This document shows, piece by piece, positions 1-7,854 of a stretch of DNA of 64,000 bases (within the stretch, counting starts at the first letter, position 1; every line of letters begins with the position of its first letter). Below the pieces are notes generated by a model that was given only the letters and a program-made list of their open reading frames with translations, was not told the origin of the DNA and made no database searches. The position numbers and the translations under genes are program-made. This stretch comes from Donghicola sp041224595 (lineage in GTDB: Bacteria > Pseudomonadota > Alphaproteobacteria > Rhodobacterales > Rhodobacteraceae): contig NZ_JBGFGN010000154.1 of the NCBI RefSeq assembly GCF_041224595.1, positions 62,001 to 126,000 on the forward strand, in the 5' to 3' direction.

Positions 1-2
1 AA

Positions 3-488
3 GGCAGCGCGATGGGCTTTGGTGCGGATGTGCGGGACGAGACCTCCAAAGGGGTCGGCGAATTGCTCGCTGAGCTTGAGCCTGAGGATCTGCTGAAGTT
101 TGGCCTGATCCCCGAATTTGTTGGCCGTCTGCCGGTCATCGCTACGCTTGAGGATCTGGACGAGGACGCTCTGGTCACCATTCTGACCATGCCCAAGAAC
201 GCTCTGGTCAAGCAGTACCAGCGTTTGTTCGAACTGGAGGACACCAAGCTGACCTTCACCGACGACGCGCTGCTCGCGATTGCCCGCAAGGCGATTGCCC
301 GCAAGACCGGCGCACGTGGTCTGCGCTCGATCATGGAAGATATCCTGCTGGATACCATGTTCGACCTGCCCGGCATGAGCGAAGTCGAAGAGGTTGTCGT
401 CAACGAAGAGGCTGTGAACTCTTCGGATGCGAAGCCGCTGATGATCTACGCCGAAACCGCCAAGAAGGGCGGCGCCAGCGCGGGCTAA
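3..488 (+). CDS. clpX: ATP-dependent Clp protease ATP-binding subunit ClpX (C-terminal part)
   Basis: These are the C-terminal 161 residues of the AAA+ unfoldase that feeds substrates into the ClpP protease in the cytoplasm. The gene starts before the window and the frame is open from base 3. Visible are the GLIPEFVGRLPV stretch at the end of the large AAA+ domain, with its conserved arginine near the subunit interface, and the small domain with the sensor-2 motif GARGLRS. The Walker motifs and zinc-binding domain would lie upstream and cannot be checked. A strong terminator follows 24 bases after the stop, so the next gene is a separate unit. Confidence 0.97.
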   Translation, partial: GSAMGFGADVRDETSKGVGELLAELEPEDLLKFGLIPEFVGRLPVIATLEDLDEDALVTILTMPKNALVKQYQRLFELEDTKLTFTDDALLAIARKAIARKTGARGLRSIMEDILLDTMFDLPGMSEVEEVVVNEEAVNSSDAKPLMIYAETAKKGGASAG

Positions 489-512
489 GGCCCGAGGCTC
501 ATTGACATTCCA

Positions 513-541
513 ATGCCTGCCCCCACGGGGCGGGCATTTTT
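513..541 (+). terminator. Rho-independent terminator after clpX
   Basis: A GC-rich stem (ATGCCTGCCCC paired with GGGGCGGGCAT, one mismatch) has a CAC loop and is followed by five T residues. It lies between the clpX stop and the RidA-family start. Confidence 0.85.
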
Positions 542-588
542 CTTGTCCGGTCCAGTGTGGCCGCATTTCCCGAAAAGGTTGTAGACAG

Positions 589-945
589 ATGAAGCGCATC
601 AAATCCGGCGGTGTGTTCGAGGAAAAGATCGGTTACTGCCGTGCAGTCGTTGCGGGCGGTTTCGTCCATGTGGCAGGCACCGTGGGGCAGGGCGACACGG
701 TCGAAGAGCAGTGCAAATCCGCACTCGAGGTCATTGGCGGCGCCCTTGAAAAAGCGGGCAGCTCTTTTGCAGATGTGGTGCGCGTGAACTACTACCTGCC
801 GGACCGCGCAGAGTTTGAGGCTTGTTGGCCGATCCTCGCGGAAACCTTTGGGGAGAATCCGCCGGCCGCAACAATGGTGGAATGCCGCCTGATCGACGAC
901 AAGTACCGCATCGAAATCGAAGTTACCGCCCTCGCTCACGGCTAA
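589..945 (+). CDS. RidA family protein (YjgF/YER057c/UK114)
   Basis: A 118-residue protein of the RidA family. The best known members hydrolyse reactive enamine/imine intermediates to ketoacids and ammonia, which protects PLP enzymes; they form cytoplasmic trimers. The conserved family pattern is present: VHVAGTVG near residues 26-33, the DVVRVNYYL strand near 62-70, and an arginine (R100) in the ECRLIDD segment at the place of the substrate-binding arginine of RidA. I chose the ATG at 589 because the protein then begins with the expected MKRIKSGG and runs to normal length; an AAAAGG lies upstream. It stands alone between two terminator-like or promoter gaps. Whether it is a deaminase or one of the other Rid subgroups cannot be settled here. 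Confidence 0.9.
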   Translation: MKRIKSGGVFEEKIGYCRAVVAGGFVHVAGTVGQGDTVEEQCKSALEVIGGALEKAGSSFADVVRVNYYLPDRAEFEACWPILAETFGENPPAATMVECRLIDDKYRIEIEVTALAHG

Positions 946-1004
946 GGGACTGGACCTTTCGAGGCGATTGCGCCATACGAAAGGGAATGAGATCGGAGGC
1001 ACCT

Positions 1005-1388
1005 ATGGGTATTCTGAACACGCTGCTGAAAGCTGTGACCTGGTGGAACGGCGCGACCTTGAACACCATGCTCTGGACCAACCGTCACGGGCAAAAAGTG
1101 GGCGAGGACGAGCAAGGCAACGTCTTTTACCAAACCGAAGGTGGCAAGCGCCGCTGGGTGATCTTTAACGGCGAAGCCGAAGCAAGCCGCGTCAGCCCCG
1201 ACTGGCATGGTTGGCTGCACTACACCTATGATGAGCCGCCGACCGATCGTCCGCTGGCCCACAAAGAGTGGGAAAAGCCGCACCAGGAAAACCTGACCGG
1301 TACGCCGCTGGCCTACGCGCCCGCAGGGTCGATCCGTCGCCCCGAGCCTGCACCCCGTCAGGACTACGAAGCCTGGCAGCCCGAGTAA
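1005..1388 (+). CDS. NADH:ubiquinone oxidoreductase subunit NDUFA12 family protein
   Basis: A 127-residue homologue of the mitochondrial complex I accessory subunit NDUFA12 (B17.2). Alphaproteobacteria carry it outside the nuo operon, and it sits on the matrix/cytoplasmic arm of complex I. Family hallmarks seen here are the N-terminal TWWNGATLNT stretch, the RRWVIFNG segment, and WHGWLHYTYDEPP near residues 66-78. The start at 1005 has a GGAGG six bases upstream. The gene lies 9 bases before mlaD and seems to open a short operon with mlaD and DUF2155, an order common in Rhodobacterales. Confidence 0.93.
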   Translation: MGILNTLLKAVTWWNGATLNTMLWTNRHGQKVGEDEQGNVFYQTEGGKRRWVIFNGEAEASRVSPDWHGWLHYTYDEPPTDRPLAHKEWEKPHQENLTGTPLAYAPAGSIRRPEPAPRQDYEAWQPE

Positions 1389-1397
1389 GGCATCATC

Positions 1398-1847
1398 ATG
1401 GCTGAGAACCGTACCGAAGTACTGGTCGGCGGCGCCGTCATGGCGCTCGCCATTGGGTTTGTGGTGTATGCAGGGCAGGTGGCTGGCCTGTCGCTAGGAC
1501 AGTCCGCAACCTATCCGTTGACTGCGAGCTTCCGCTCGGCCGAGGGCATTACCCTTGGGACCGACGTGCGTTTGGCCGGTGTGAAAATCGGCACCGTCAG
1601 CGACATGGAGCTGAATCCGACCACGTTCCGCGCCGAGACCGAAATCCAGATCCAGAACGGGATCGTACTGCCCTATGACAGTGCGATCACCGTCGCGTCC
1701 GAAGGTCTGCTCGGGGGCAACTACATCGAGATTGTGCCTGGTGGCTCGCTCGATAACCTAGCTGCTGGGGATGAGATCGAGGATACGCAGAGCGCGATCA
1801 GCCTTGTATCGCTGATGATGAAGTTCGTGTCTGGGGGCTACGAGTGA
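1398..1847 (+). CDS. mlaD: Outer membrane lipid asymmetry protein MlaD
   Basis: A 149-residue MCE-domain protein, the periplasmic hexamer component that binds phospholipid in the Mla pathway between the outer membrane and the inner-membrane MlaFEB transporter. Residues about 8-28 form one membrane anchor (VGGAVMALAIGFVVYAG). The MCE domain follows, with the typical TASFRSAEGITLGTDVRLAGVKIG and the GLLGGNYIEI segment near residues 103-112. The length fits single-domain MlaD. The other mla genes (mlaE, mlaF, mlaC) are not in this window. The stop overlaps the GTG start of the DUF2155 gene by four bases, so the two are probably translationally coupled. Confidence 0.93.
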   Translation: MAENRTEVLVGGAVMALAIGFVVYAGQVAGLSLGQSATYPLTASFRSAEGITLGTDVRLAGVKIGTVSDMELNPTTFRAETEIQIQNGIVLPYDSAITVASEGLLGGNYIEIVPGGSLDNLAAGDEIEDTQSAISLVSLMMKFVSGGYE

Positions 1848-2227
1848 TCCGGTACGCCGCAGCTTTGTTGATGGCAATGTCGCTGCCCGCGGCAGCTCAA
1901 GAAGCGACAACGCGCGGCACCGGCGCGTTGCTGCGCGGTTTGGACAAAATTACCGGCGCCGTTACTGATCTGGAAATTGAAACCGGCGGATACGCGCGTC
2001 TGGGGCGCGTGACGATCGCGCTCGGTGAATGTCGCTACCCGCCCGCTGATCCGGCTGGCGAAGGCTATGCATTTTTGTCGATTGCCGAACAGGACGGTGC
2101 CTCTGTTTTTCAGGGCTGGATGGTCGCATCATCGCCAGCGCTAAATCCGATGGACCACGCCCGCTATGACGTCTGGGTATTGCGTTGCACCACTGCAGAC
2201 GGATCGTCTTCGAGCGGGACAGAGTAA
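1844..2227 (+). CDS. DUF2155 domain-containing secreted protein
   Basis: A 127-residue protein with a signal peptide (residues 1-18, AAALLMAMSLPAAAQ) and a DUF2155 domain. Family landmarks are the TGALLRGLDKITGAVTDLE opening, LGECRYPP near residue 60, and the FQGWMVASSPALNPMDHARY closing block. Two cysteines (CRYPP and the one in VLRCTT) are likely to form a disulfide in the periplasm. The function is unknown. The GTG start overlaps the mlaD stop (GTGA), which suggests a role linked to MlaD or the envelope. Its last 64 bases overlap the 3' end of the convergent aat gene on the other strand. Confidence 0.88.
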   Translation: MIRYAAALLMAMSLPAAAQEATTRGTGALLRGLDKITGAVTDLEIETGGYARLGRVTIALGECRYPPADPAGEGYAFLSIAEQDGASVFQGWMVASSPALNPMDHARYDVWVLRCTTADGSSSSGTE

Positions 2228-2802
2228 ATATCAGCAACATTTTCCAGCGCGTTGGACAGCCTTGCGTGATATTCGGCGCGAGGGATCTCTATCGCCCCAA
2301 GGCTGGCCAAGTGCGGCGTCAGGAACTGCGTGTCAAACAGCGTAAAGCCCGCGCCGCGCAGGTGGTCCACCAGCCACGCCAGCGCCAGTTTCGACGCGTC
2401 GGTCCGGCGCGAGAACATGCTCTCTCCGAAATAGGCAGTGCCAAGGGCAAGGCCATAGACCCCACCAATCAGATCTCCGTCTTCGGACCAGATTTCGAGA
2501 GAATGGCCATATCCGATGTCGTGAAGCTTGGTGTACAGAGCCAGAATTTCCGCGTTGATCCACGTTTCTGGACGTTCTGCGCAGGCCTCCATCACGCCGC
2601 GATAATCGCCGTTGATGGATACCGAATACCCGCCCCGCTTGATCCGCCGGGCGAGGCTGCGCGAGATGTGAAAACCGTCTAGGGGAATGATGCCGCGCAT
2701 CTTGGGATCGACCCAAAATAGGTCCGGATCATCGCGGCCCTCCGACATGGGAAAGACACCTGCGGCATAGGCATTCAAGAGAAGTTCCGGCGTGATCGTC
2801 AT
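2164..2802 (-). CDS. aat: Leucyl/phenylalanyl-tRNA--protein transferase
   Basis: A 212-residue enzyme that transfers Leu or Phe from aminoacyl-tRNA to proteins with N-terminal Arg or Lys, which makes them N-end-rule substrates for ClpAP. Conserved blocks are AAGVFPM near residues 13-19, GHSLEIW near the middle, the GGVYGLALGTAYFGESMF core and the FDTQFLTPHLASLGA block. I chose the ATG at 2802 over an upstream in-frame codon at 2850, because homologues start with the short MTITPELLLNAYAAG helix. The gene lies downstream of accB-accC on the same strand, with an 87-base gap that holds a perfect hairpin. Its 3' end overlaps the convergent DUF2155 gene by 64 bases. Confidence 0.95.
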   Translation of the reverse strand: MTITPELLLNAYAAGVFPMSEGRDDPDLFWVDPKMRGIIPLDGFHISRSLARRIKRGGYSVSINGDYRGVMEACAERPETWINAEILALYTKLHDIGYGHSLEIWSEDGDLIGGVYGLALGTAYFGESMFSRRTDASKLALAWLVDHLRGAGFTLFDTQFLTPHLASLGAIEIPRAEYHARLSNALENVADIYSVPLEDDPSAVVQRNTQTS

Positions 2803-2836
2803 AGAGGATAATCCTAATCCGCCCGCCGGAATGCGC

Positions 2837-2862
2837 AAGGGCAGGCGCAATGGCCTGCCCTT
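2837..2862. other. Perfect 9-bp inverted repeat between accC and aat
   Basis: AAGGGCAGG and CCTGCCCTT are separated by eight bases. There is no T run on either strand. It lies 28 bases after the accC stop, upstream of aat on the minus strand. It may be a processing or attenuation hairpin. Confidence 0.5.
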
Positions 2863-2889
2863 GGAAATCGTGTCTAGCGGCCTGAAAGA

Positions 2890-4236
2890 TCAGCCGAAAT
2901 TCGCGGCCAGCCACTTTTCCAACCAGTGGATGTCGTAGTCACCGGTGTGAATATCCTTTTCCGCGAGCAGCGCGTGGAACAGGGGCACGGTGGTGTCGAC
3001 GCCATCCACAATCAACTCGCCCAAGGCGCGGTTCAGACGAGCCAAAGCCTCGGTCCGGTCGCGGCCATGCACGATCAGTTTGCCGATCAAGCTGTCGTAG
3101 TAGGGCGGAATCGAGTAGCCCTGATAGAGCGCGCTGTCCATCCGCACACCCAGACCGCCGGGAGCGTGGTACTGGGTGATCTTGCCGGGGCAAGGCGCAA
3201 AGTTCGGCAGACGCTCTGCGTTAATGCGAACCTCGATGGCGTGACCGTTGATCTGCAACTCGTCCTGAGTGAACGACAGCTTCTGACCCGCCGCGACGCG
3301 AATCTGTTCGCGCACCAGATCGACGCCAAAGATGGCTTCGGTCACGGGGTGTTCCACCTGCAGACGGGTGTTCATCTCGATGAAGTAGAACTCGCCGTTC
3401 TCGTACAGGAACTCGATGGTGCCTGCGCCACGGTAGTTCATTGCGCCGATGGCGTCGGCACAGATTTTACCGATGCGCGCGCGCTCTTCTTCGGTGATGC
3501 AGGGGCCGGGGGCCTCTTCGAGTACTTTCTGGTGACGACGCTGCAGCGAGCAGTCGCGCTCGCCCAAGTGCACACCGTTGCCCTGACCGTCGCCGAACAC
3601 CTGAATTTCGATGTGGCGGGGCTTTTGCAGGTACTTCTCGATGTAGACTTCGTCGTTGCCAAACGCGGCTTTGGCCTCGGACCGCGCGGTGCGGAACGAA
3701 TTCTCGATCTCTTGCTCGTTCAGGGCCACCTTCATACCGCGGCCACCGCCACCGGCGGTCGCTTTGATGATGACGGGATAGCCCATGTCGGCTGCGACCT
3801 TCTTGGCGTCTTCCACGGTGGGCACGCCGCCAGCTGAGCCGGGCACCACGGGGATCCCTAGCTTTTCAGCGGTTTCCTTGGCCGTGATCTTGTCGCCCAT
3901 CTGGCTGATATGCTCGGCCGAGGGGCCGATAAAGGTGATGCCGTGATCTTCGACGATCTGCACGAAGTTCTGGTTTTCCGACAGGAAGCCATAGCCCGGG
4001 TGGATCGCCTGCGCGCCGGTCACTTCGCAGGCCGCGATGATGGCGGGGAAGGACAGGTAGCTGTCAGTGCTAGAATTGGGGCCGATGCAGACAGCCTCGT
4101 CCGCCATGCGCACATGCATGGCGTTGGCGTCTGCGGTCGAGTGGACCGCGACAGAGGCGATGCCCATCTCGCGGCAGGCGCGGATGACGCGCAGCGCGAT
4201 TTCGCCCCGGTTCGCGATCAGAATTTTATCGAACAT
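2890..4236 (-). CDS. accC: Acetyl-CoA carboxylase biotin carboxylase subunit
   Basis: A 448-residue biotin carboxylase, which uses ATP and bicarbonate to carboxylate the biotin on AccB in the first step of fatty acid synthesis. The N-terminal FDKILIANRGEIALRVIRA block, the HPGYGFLSEN motif, the glycine-rich ATP loop GGGGRGMKVA near residue 165, and the catalytic block with MNTRLQVEHPVTE near residue 290 are all intact. The length matches the stand-alone enzyme (about 449). It lies 9 bases downstream of accB in the classic accBC arrangement; accA and accD are not in the window. Confidence 0.98.
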   Translation of the reverse strand: MFDKILIANRGEIALRVIRACREMGIASVAVHSTADANAMHVRMADEAVCIGPNSSTDSYLSFPAIIAACEVTGAQAIHPGYGFLSENQNFVQIVEDHGITFIGPSAEHISQMGDKITAKETAEKLGIPVVPGSAGGVPTVEDAKKVAADMGYPVIIKATAGGGGRGMKVALNEQEIENSFRTARSEAKAAFGNDEVYIEKYLQKPRHIEIQVFGDGQGNGVHLGERDCSLQRRHQKVLEEAPGPCITEEERARIGKICADAIGAMNYRGAGTIEFLYENGEFYFIEMNTRLQVEHPVTEAIFGVDLVREQIRVAAGQKLSFTQDELQINGHAIEVRINAERLPNFAPCPGKITQYHAPGGLGVRMDSALYQGYSIPPYYDSLIGKLIVHGRDRTEALARLNRALGELIVDGVDTTVPLFHALLAEKDIHTGDYDIHWLEKWLAANFG

Positions 4237-4245
4237 GGGTCAGCC

Positions 4246-4746
4246 TCACTCGATGATAACGAGCGGTGCGCCGTACTCTACTGCCGAGCCGTCTTCGACG
4301 AGGATACGCTTGACGGTGCCCGACTTGGGCGCGGGGATGTGGTTCATGGTCTTCATCGCTTCGATGATGACGATGGTGTCACCCTCTTTGACCTGTGCGC
4401 CGACAGAGATGAACGCAGGTGCGCCGGGCTCTGCCTGCAGGTAGATGGTACCAACCATGGGCGAGGTCACAGCGCCGGGGTGGTCAGCGGGATTGTCGCT
4501 TGCGGGAGCTTCGGCTGCAGCAGGTGCCGCTGCGGGCGCAGCCGCAGGTGCCGAAGCTGCGGGGGCAGCGGCGTATTGGACAGGGGCAGGGGCCGCAACA
4601 GGGGCTGCGCGCGACACGCGCACATCCAGACTATCATCCTCGGCGTATTCACGTTTGACCTGAAGTTCGGTCAGATCGTTTTCGCGCAGCAGCTCTGCAA
4701 GAGCCTGAATGAAGGCGACATCTGCGTCGTGGTTTTGTTTGCTCAT
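4246..4746 (-). CDS. accB: Acetyl-CoA carboxylase biotin carboxyl carrier protein
   Basis: A 166-residue carrier protein that bears the biotin moved between AccC and the AccAD carboxyltransferase. Residues 1-45 are a structured N-terminal part. Residues about 46-88 form an Ala/Pro-rich flexible linker, and the rest is the biotinyl domain with the thumb region and the EAMKTMN motif, in which K132 is the biotinylated lysine. The ATG has a GAGGACGGT ribosome site just upstream. accB is the first gene of the minus-strand accB-accC-aat run; its promoter should lie in the 230-base gap towards the TetR gene. Confidence 0.97.
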   Translation of the reverse strand: MSKQNHDADVAFIQALAELLRENDLTELQVKREYAEDDSLDVRVSRAAPVAAPAPVQYAAAPAASAPAAAPAAAPAAAEAPASDNPADHPGAVTSPMVGTIYLQAEPGAPAFISVGAQVKEGDTIVIIEAMKTMNHIPAPKSGTVKRILVEDGSAVEYGAPLVIIE

Positions 4747-4977
4747 ACCGTCCTCGATAGAAAGATGGCCGCGCCGCGAGTGGTCGGGGGCGGGTCACGA
4801 ATTTGGACGGTGTATACGCTCTCTGGGAATGCGTGAAAAGCGTCGGATCACTGTTTTCGCCTGCGAAACGACCGGATTCCCCTCTGACGAAAGCCGATTT
4901 TCTGTAAAAAATCAGGGCCTGACAGATTCATGCGCAAAGGCTGCCCTGGCGGCAACTTTCGAACCCTTTGGCATGGG

Positions 4978-5592
4978 TTACGGTGTCAGCATCCGCGTGA
5001 AGAGCGTGGTCAGATAGCTCTCGGCCTCGTCGAAAATCTCGTCTGTGTCCTCGCGCAGGATGGCGCGAACCTGAACGTCGAAGTCCGCATAGTGCTGCGT
5101 CAGCGACCAGATCGAGAAGATCAGGTGATAGGGGTCGGTTTCCGCGATGCGGCCATCGGCGCTCCACTTGCGGATAATCTTGACCTTTTCGTCGACCAGT
5201 TCTTTGAGCTCGCCTTCGATGGCGTGCATCATGCGCGGGGCGCCTTGAATGATCTCGTTCGCAAAGAGCCGGCTTTCGCGCGGGAAGTCGCGGCTCATCT
5301 GAAGTTTGCGCTTCATATAGCCGAGGATTTCTTCGATCGCGTCGCCGTCTTCCTTCATCTCCCGCAAGGGGTCGAGCCAGTTGTCGAGCAGCCCTTCGAG
5401 TACCTCGGTAAAGATGGCCTCTTTGGATTTGAAGTAATAGAGCAGGTTGGGTTTCGACAGACCTGCGGTTTTGGCGATTTGATCCAGAGTGCTGCCACGG
5501 AACCCGTACTGCGAGAATACGACCAAAGCGGCCTCGAGAATCGCTTCGGTGTTCTTGCGTTGGATGCGGGTCATGGGTTTGCGCTGCGTCAT
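4978..5592 (-). CDS. TetR family transcriptional regulator, RutR-like
   Basis: A 204-residue TetR-family repressor. The helix-turn-helix lies at about residues 33-57 (GSTLDQIAKTAGLSKPNLLYYF). The C-terminal part closely follows the RutR pattern, including DFPRESRLFANEI and HLIFSIWSLTQHYADF. In E. coli RutR controls pyrimidine degradation and related genes in response to uracil or thymine. No rut or other pyrimidine-catabolic gene is next to it here, so the target is open. An alternative start lies at 5574 (MTRIQRK). It is on the same strand as accBC but separated by 231 bases, so it is probably transcribed alone. Confidence 0.85.
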   Translation of the reverse strand: MTQRKPMTRIQRKNTEAILEAALVVFSQYGFRGSTLDQIAKTAGLSKPNLLYYFKSKEAIFTEVLEGLLDNWLDPLREMKEDGDAIEEILGYMKRKLQMSRDFPRESRLFANEIIQGAPRMMHAIEGELKELVDEKVKIIRKWSADGRIAETDPYHLIFSIWSLTQHYADFDVQVRAILREDTDEIFDEAESYLTTLFTRMLTP

Positions 5593-5718
5593 GTTGGGTA
5601 AGTAAGATGCGTGACAACAGCTTGTAAAGAACGGAAATGCCGCCCAAGCGCCGTAATGGCGACTGAATATTAGGCAAGTCGCCCTTTGGTGGATGGAATT
5701 TCGAAGAATCTTCGAAAA

Positions 5719-5952
5719 TCAGGCGCGGTTAAGCCTTGCTGCGCGCCCACCACGGCGCTGTTTGTGCAGGTCTGCGCGTGACGGCAGTTCAGCCATAATA
5801 TCGCGGCGCACTTCGGGCGTCATCTGCGACCAAGCGCCGATTTCATCCAACGAACGCAGGCAGCCGGTGCACAGTTTGGTTTCTGGGTGAATCACACAGA
5901 TTTTGACGCAAGGACTTTCGATTTCGTCTCGCTTCCAGATGTCGTCGGTCAA
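5719..5952 (-). CDS. DUF1289 domain-containing protein
   Basis: A 77-residue protein of the DUF1289 (YdhL-like) family. Four cysteines (C15, C19, C28, C31) in the pattern SPCVKIC...CTGC, followed by the RSLDEIGAW helix, suggest a small metal-binding fold. The function is unknown. The C-terminal tail is rich in Arg. The ATG overlaps the ruvX stop by four bases, so it is probably the last gene of the ccmI-ruvX-DUF1289 operon. Confidence 0.85.
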   Translation of the reverse strand: MTDDIWKRDEIESPCVKICVIHPETKLCTGCLRSLDEIGAWSQMTPEVRRDIMAELPSRADLHKQRRGGRAARLNRA

Positions 5953-6425
5953 TCCGCTCTCCCAAGGTGGCCAAGGCGATCCAGCGCGCCCTGAAGGATG
6001 TAACTGGCCGCCACGTGGTCGATCACCTCGGCGCGGCGGCGGCGGGACGTGTCAGCCTCGAGCAGCGCGCGTTCGGCGGCCACTGTGGACAGACGTTCGT
6101 CCCAGAATGTGATCGGCAGGTCGGTCAGCTTGCTCAGGTTGCGCGCAAAGGCGCGGGTTTTTTGGCAGCGGGGGCCCTCGGTGCCATCCATGTTGCGTGG
6201 CAGCCCCAGCACGATGCCAGAGATATTGCGCTTGTTCAGAATGGCCAGCAATGCTTCTGCATCGACACCGAATTTCTTGCGGCGAATGGTTTCCAGCGGT
6301 GTCGCCACGCCACGGAACGTGTCCGAGACGGCGACGCCAATGGTTTTGTCCCCAAAATCCAGTCCGGCCATGGCAGTCATGGGCGGGCAGGCGGCGGCAA
6401 ATTCCGCGATGTCTTCGTAGATCAC
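5949..6425 (-). CDS. ruvX: Holliday junction resolvase RuvX (YqgF family)
   Basis: A 158-residue RNase H-fold nuclease of the YqgF/RuvX family. The family is implicated in 16S pre-rRNA processing and is also annotated as a Holliday junction resolvase. The GLDFGDKTIGVAVSD strand near residues 21-35 carries the first acidic catalytic residue (D23). GLPRNMDGTEGPR, the WDERLST block and the C-terminal VIDHVAASYIL with a further aspartate complete the family pattern. The residues before GLDFG are slightly longer than in E. coli YqgF. It overlaps ccmI upstream and DUF1289 downstream by four bases each. Confidence 0.93.
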   Translation of the reverse strand: MIYEDIAEFAAACPPMTAMAGLDFGDKTIGVAVSDTFRGVATPLETIRRKKFGVDAEALLAILNKRNISGIVLGLPRNMDGTEGPRCQKTRAFARNLSKLTDLPITFWDERLSTVAAERALLEADTSRRRRAEVIDHVAASYILQGALDRLGHLGRAD

Positions 6426-7654
6426 TGCGCGACCCCTGCTTGCTCTGCTGCGGCGCGGATGGCGGCCAGTTCATCGGGGCGTTCAGCGAAACGGCCTTGG
6501 GCTTCGGCCCAGATTGCGGCGGCGCGGTCCTGTTCACCAAGAACACCATAAGCATTGATCAGGCGCGCCCATTCGGGGGCGGTCCCGCCCTCGGTAGCGA
6601 GGCGCTCTGACAGGTTGGCGACCATGCCGCGGATCATGTTTTGACGATCTTCGTCAGAGAGTTCGGCGGCGCTCTGCATATCCTCGGCGCTGGGGCCACG
6701 CAGCATTGGCGCGTCAGCAACGGGGGGCAGGGTGTATTCGACCCCAGCACGCATGGCGATCTCTTCGATTTGCGCGCGAATTGGCGGAATCCACGCCGCA
6801 TCGTCGGGCCCCTGACGCAGCAGGCTGCGCCAAATGCCAAATGCCTGATCGGGGCGGTCGTTCTGGGTCAGCATCAGGCCCCAGTAATACAGAGCGGTGC
6901 CGTTCTTGGGATCACGGGACAAGGCCTGCTTCAGAGCGGTCTCGGCCTCAGGGCTGACATAACCGCCCGCGGCTAGGATCAGGACGTCCGCATAATCGGC
7001 GTAGTCGGTCGCGGTTGCCTCGTCACCCTTGATCTCTAGGACGCGGGCCTGTGCGGCATGGGCGCGGGCAAAGTTGCCTAAGACAGCTTCGTTGCGAACC
7101 AGCAGCGCTTGGCCTTGCAGATCGTCGGGGCGCTGCTCGACAGCGGCGCGCAATTTTTCGACCAGTTCCAAATATTTGGGATCGCGGTCGGGGTTCGGCA
7201 TCGGAGGCAGTTCCGCCTCGGCCTGCGCCTGAGAGGGACGGTCCGCACGGCGTTCTTCGGCCATCTCGATCCGGTCCTTCAGAGCCAGATCGCCATATCC
7301 GACAGCGCCATAGTGGTCGTACATCCACCAGCCGCCCCCCAGCAGGAACACCGCCACAAGAGCGGCCATGGCCATGGTCGCGGATTTCGGCTGGCCGGCA
7401 CCAGACTGTTGTTCCTGCAACTTGGCGTCAGCAGCCAGAATCCGGCGACCAATTTCGGCTTTCAGGCGCTCGACTTCTTCGGGGGCGATCACGCCGCGCG
7501 CAGAATCGCGTTCCACCTCGGCCATCTGGTCGCGATAGACCTTCAGGTCATAGGCCGCAGGGGGCTCAGCGCCCGCCTTACCTCGGATGAGTGCTAGAAC
7601 GAGCAGTGCCGCAACCAGTGCAGCCAAGCCGAGTGTGATGATCCAAAATGTCAT
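6422..7654 (-). CDS. ccmI: c-type cytochrome biogenesis protein CcmI
   Basis: A 410-residue inner-membrane protein that holds apocytochrome c for heme attachment by the CcmFH ligase. Residues 1-22 form one membrane helix (TFWIITLGLAALVAALLVLAL). A cytoplasmic leucine-zipper-like segment follows (AEVERDSARGVIAPEEVERLKAEI), then a second helix near residues 90-108. The rest is a periplasmic TPR domain that binds the apocytochrome C-terminus. I chose the ATG at 7654 because a GGGAG lies six bases upstream; a TTG at 7666 would add four residues and put that site inside the gene. The other ccm genes of the window are at 39.7-42.4 kb. Confidence 0.92.
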   Translation of the reverse strand: MTFWIITLGLAALVAALLVLALIRGKAGAEPPAAYDLKVYRDQMAEVERDSARGVIAPEEVERLKAEIGRRILAADAKLQEQQSGAGQPKSATMAMAALVAVFLLGGGWWMYDHYGAVGYGDLALKDRIEMAEERRADRPSQAQAEAELPPMPNPDRDPKYLELVEKLRAAVEQRPDDLQGQALLVRNEAVLGNFARAHAAQARVLEIKGDEATATDYADYADVLILAAGGYVSPEAETALKQALSRDPKNGTALYYWGLMLTQNDRPDQAFGIWRSLLRQGPDDAAWIPPIRAQIEEIAMRAGVEYTLPPVADAPMLRGPSAEDMQSAAELSDEDRQNMIRGMVANLSERLATEGGTAPEWARLINAYGVLGEQDRAAAIWAEAQGRFAERPDELAAIRAAAEQAGVAQ

Positions 7655-7854
7655 GTCGTCTCCCAAGTCTGATTGCTATTTAGGCAGGAATGGTTCTTGG
7701 AAAAAGTCAAAATCGCGCCATAACCATGGTATGTCGCAGAACGCCACGGCCTCATGTCGCATCCAGTCGGTATTGTGACGCTGAGAGAGGCGGTCCAGAA
7801 TTGCGACAGGTCCATGACGGATCATGAACTGACACACCTACGGATTCGAGTCTG

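Noticed and set aside
4905..4925. TCAGG-C-CCTGA followed by T residues (minus strand) as a terminator of the TetR gene
   Set aside because: The stem is five pairs with a one-base loop, which cannot form as written; it is too weak to report.
7721..7730. ACCATGGT palindrome before soxB as an operator
   Set aside because: Eight bases of perfect palindrome occur often by chance, and the flanks do not extend it.
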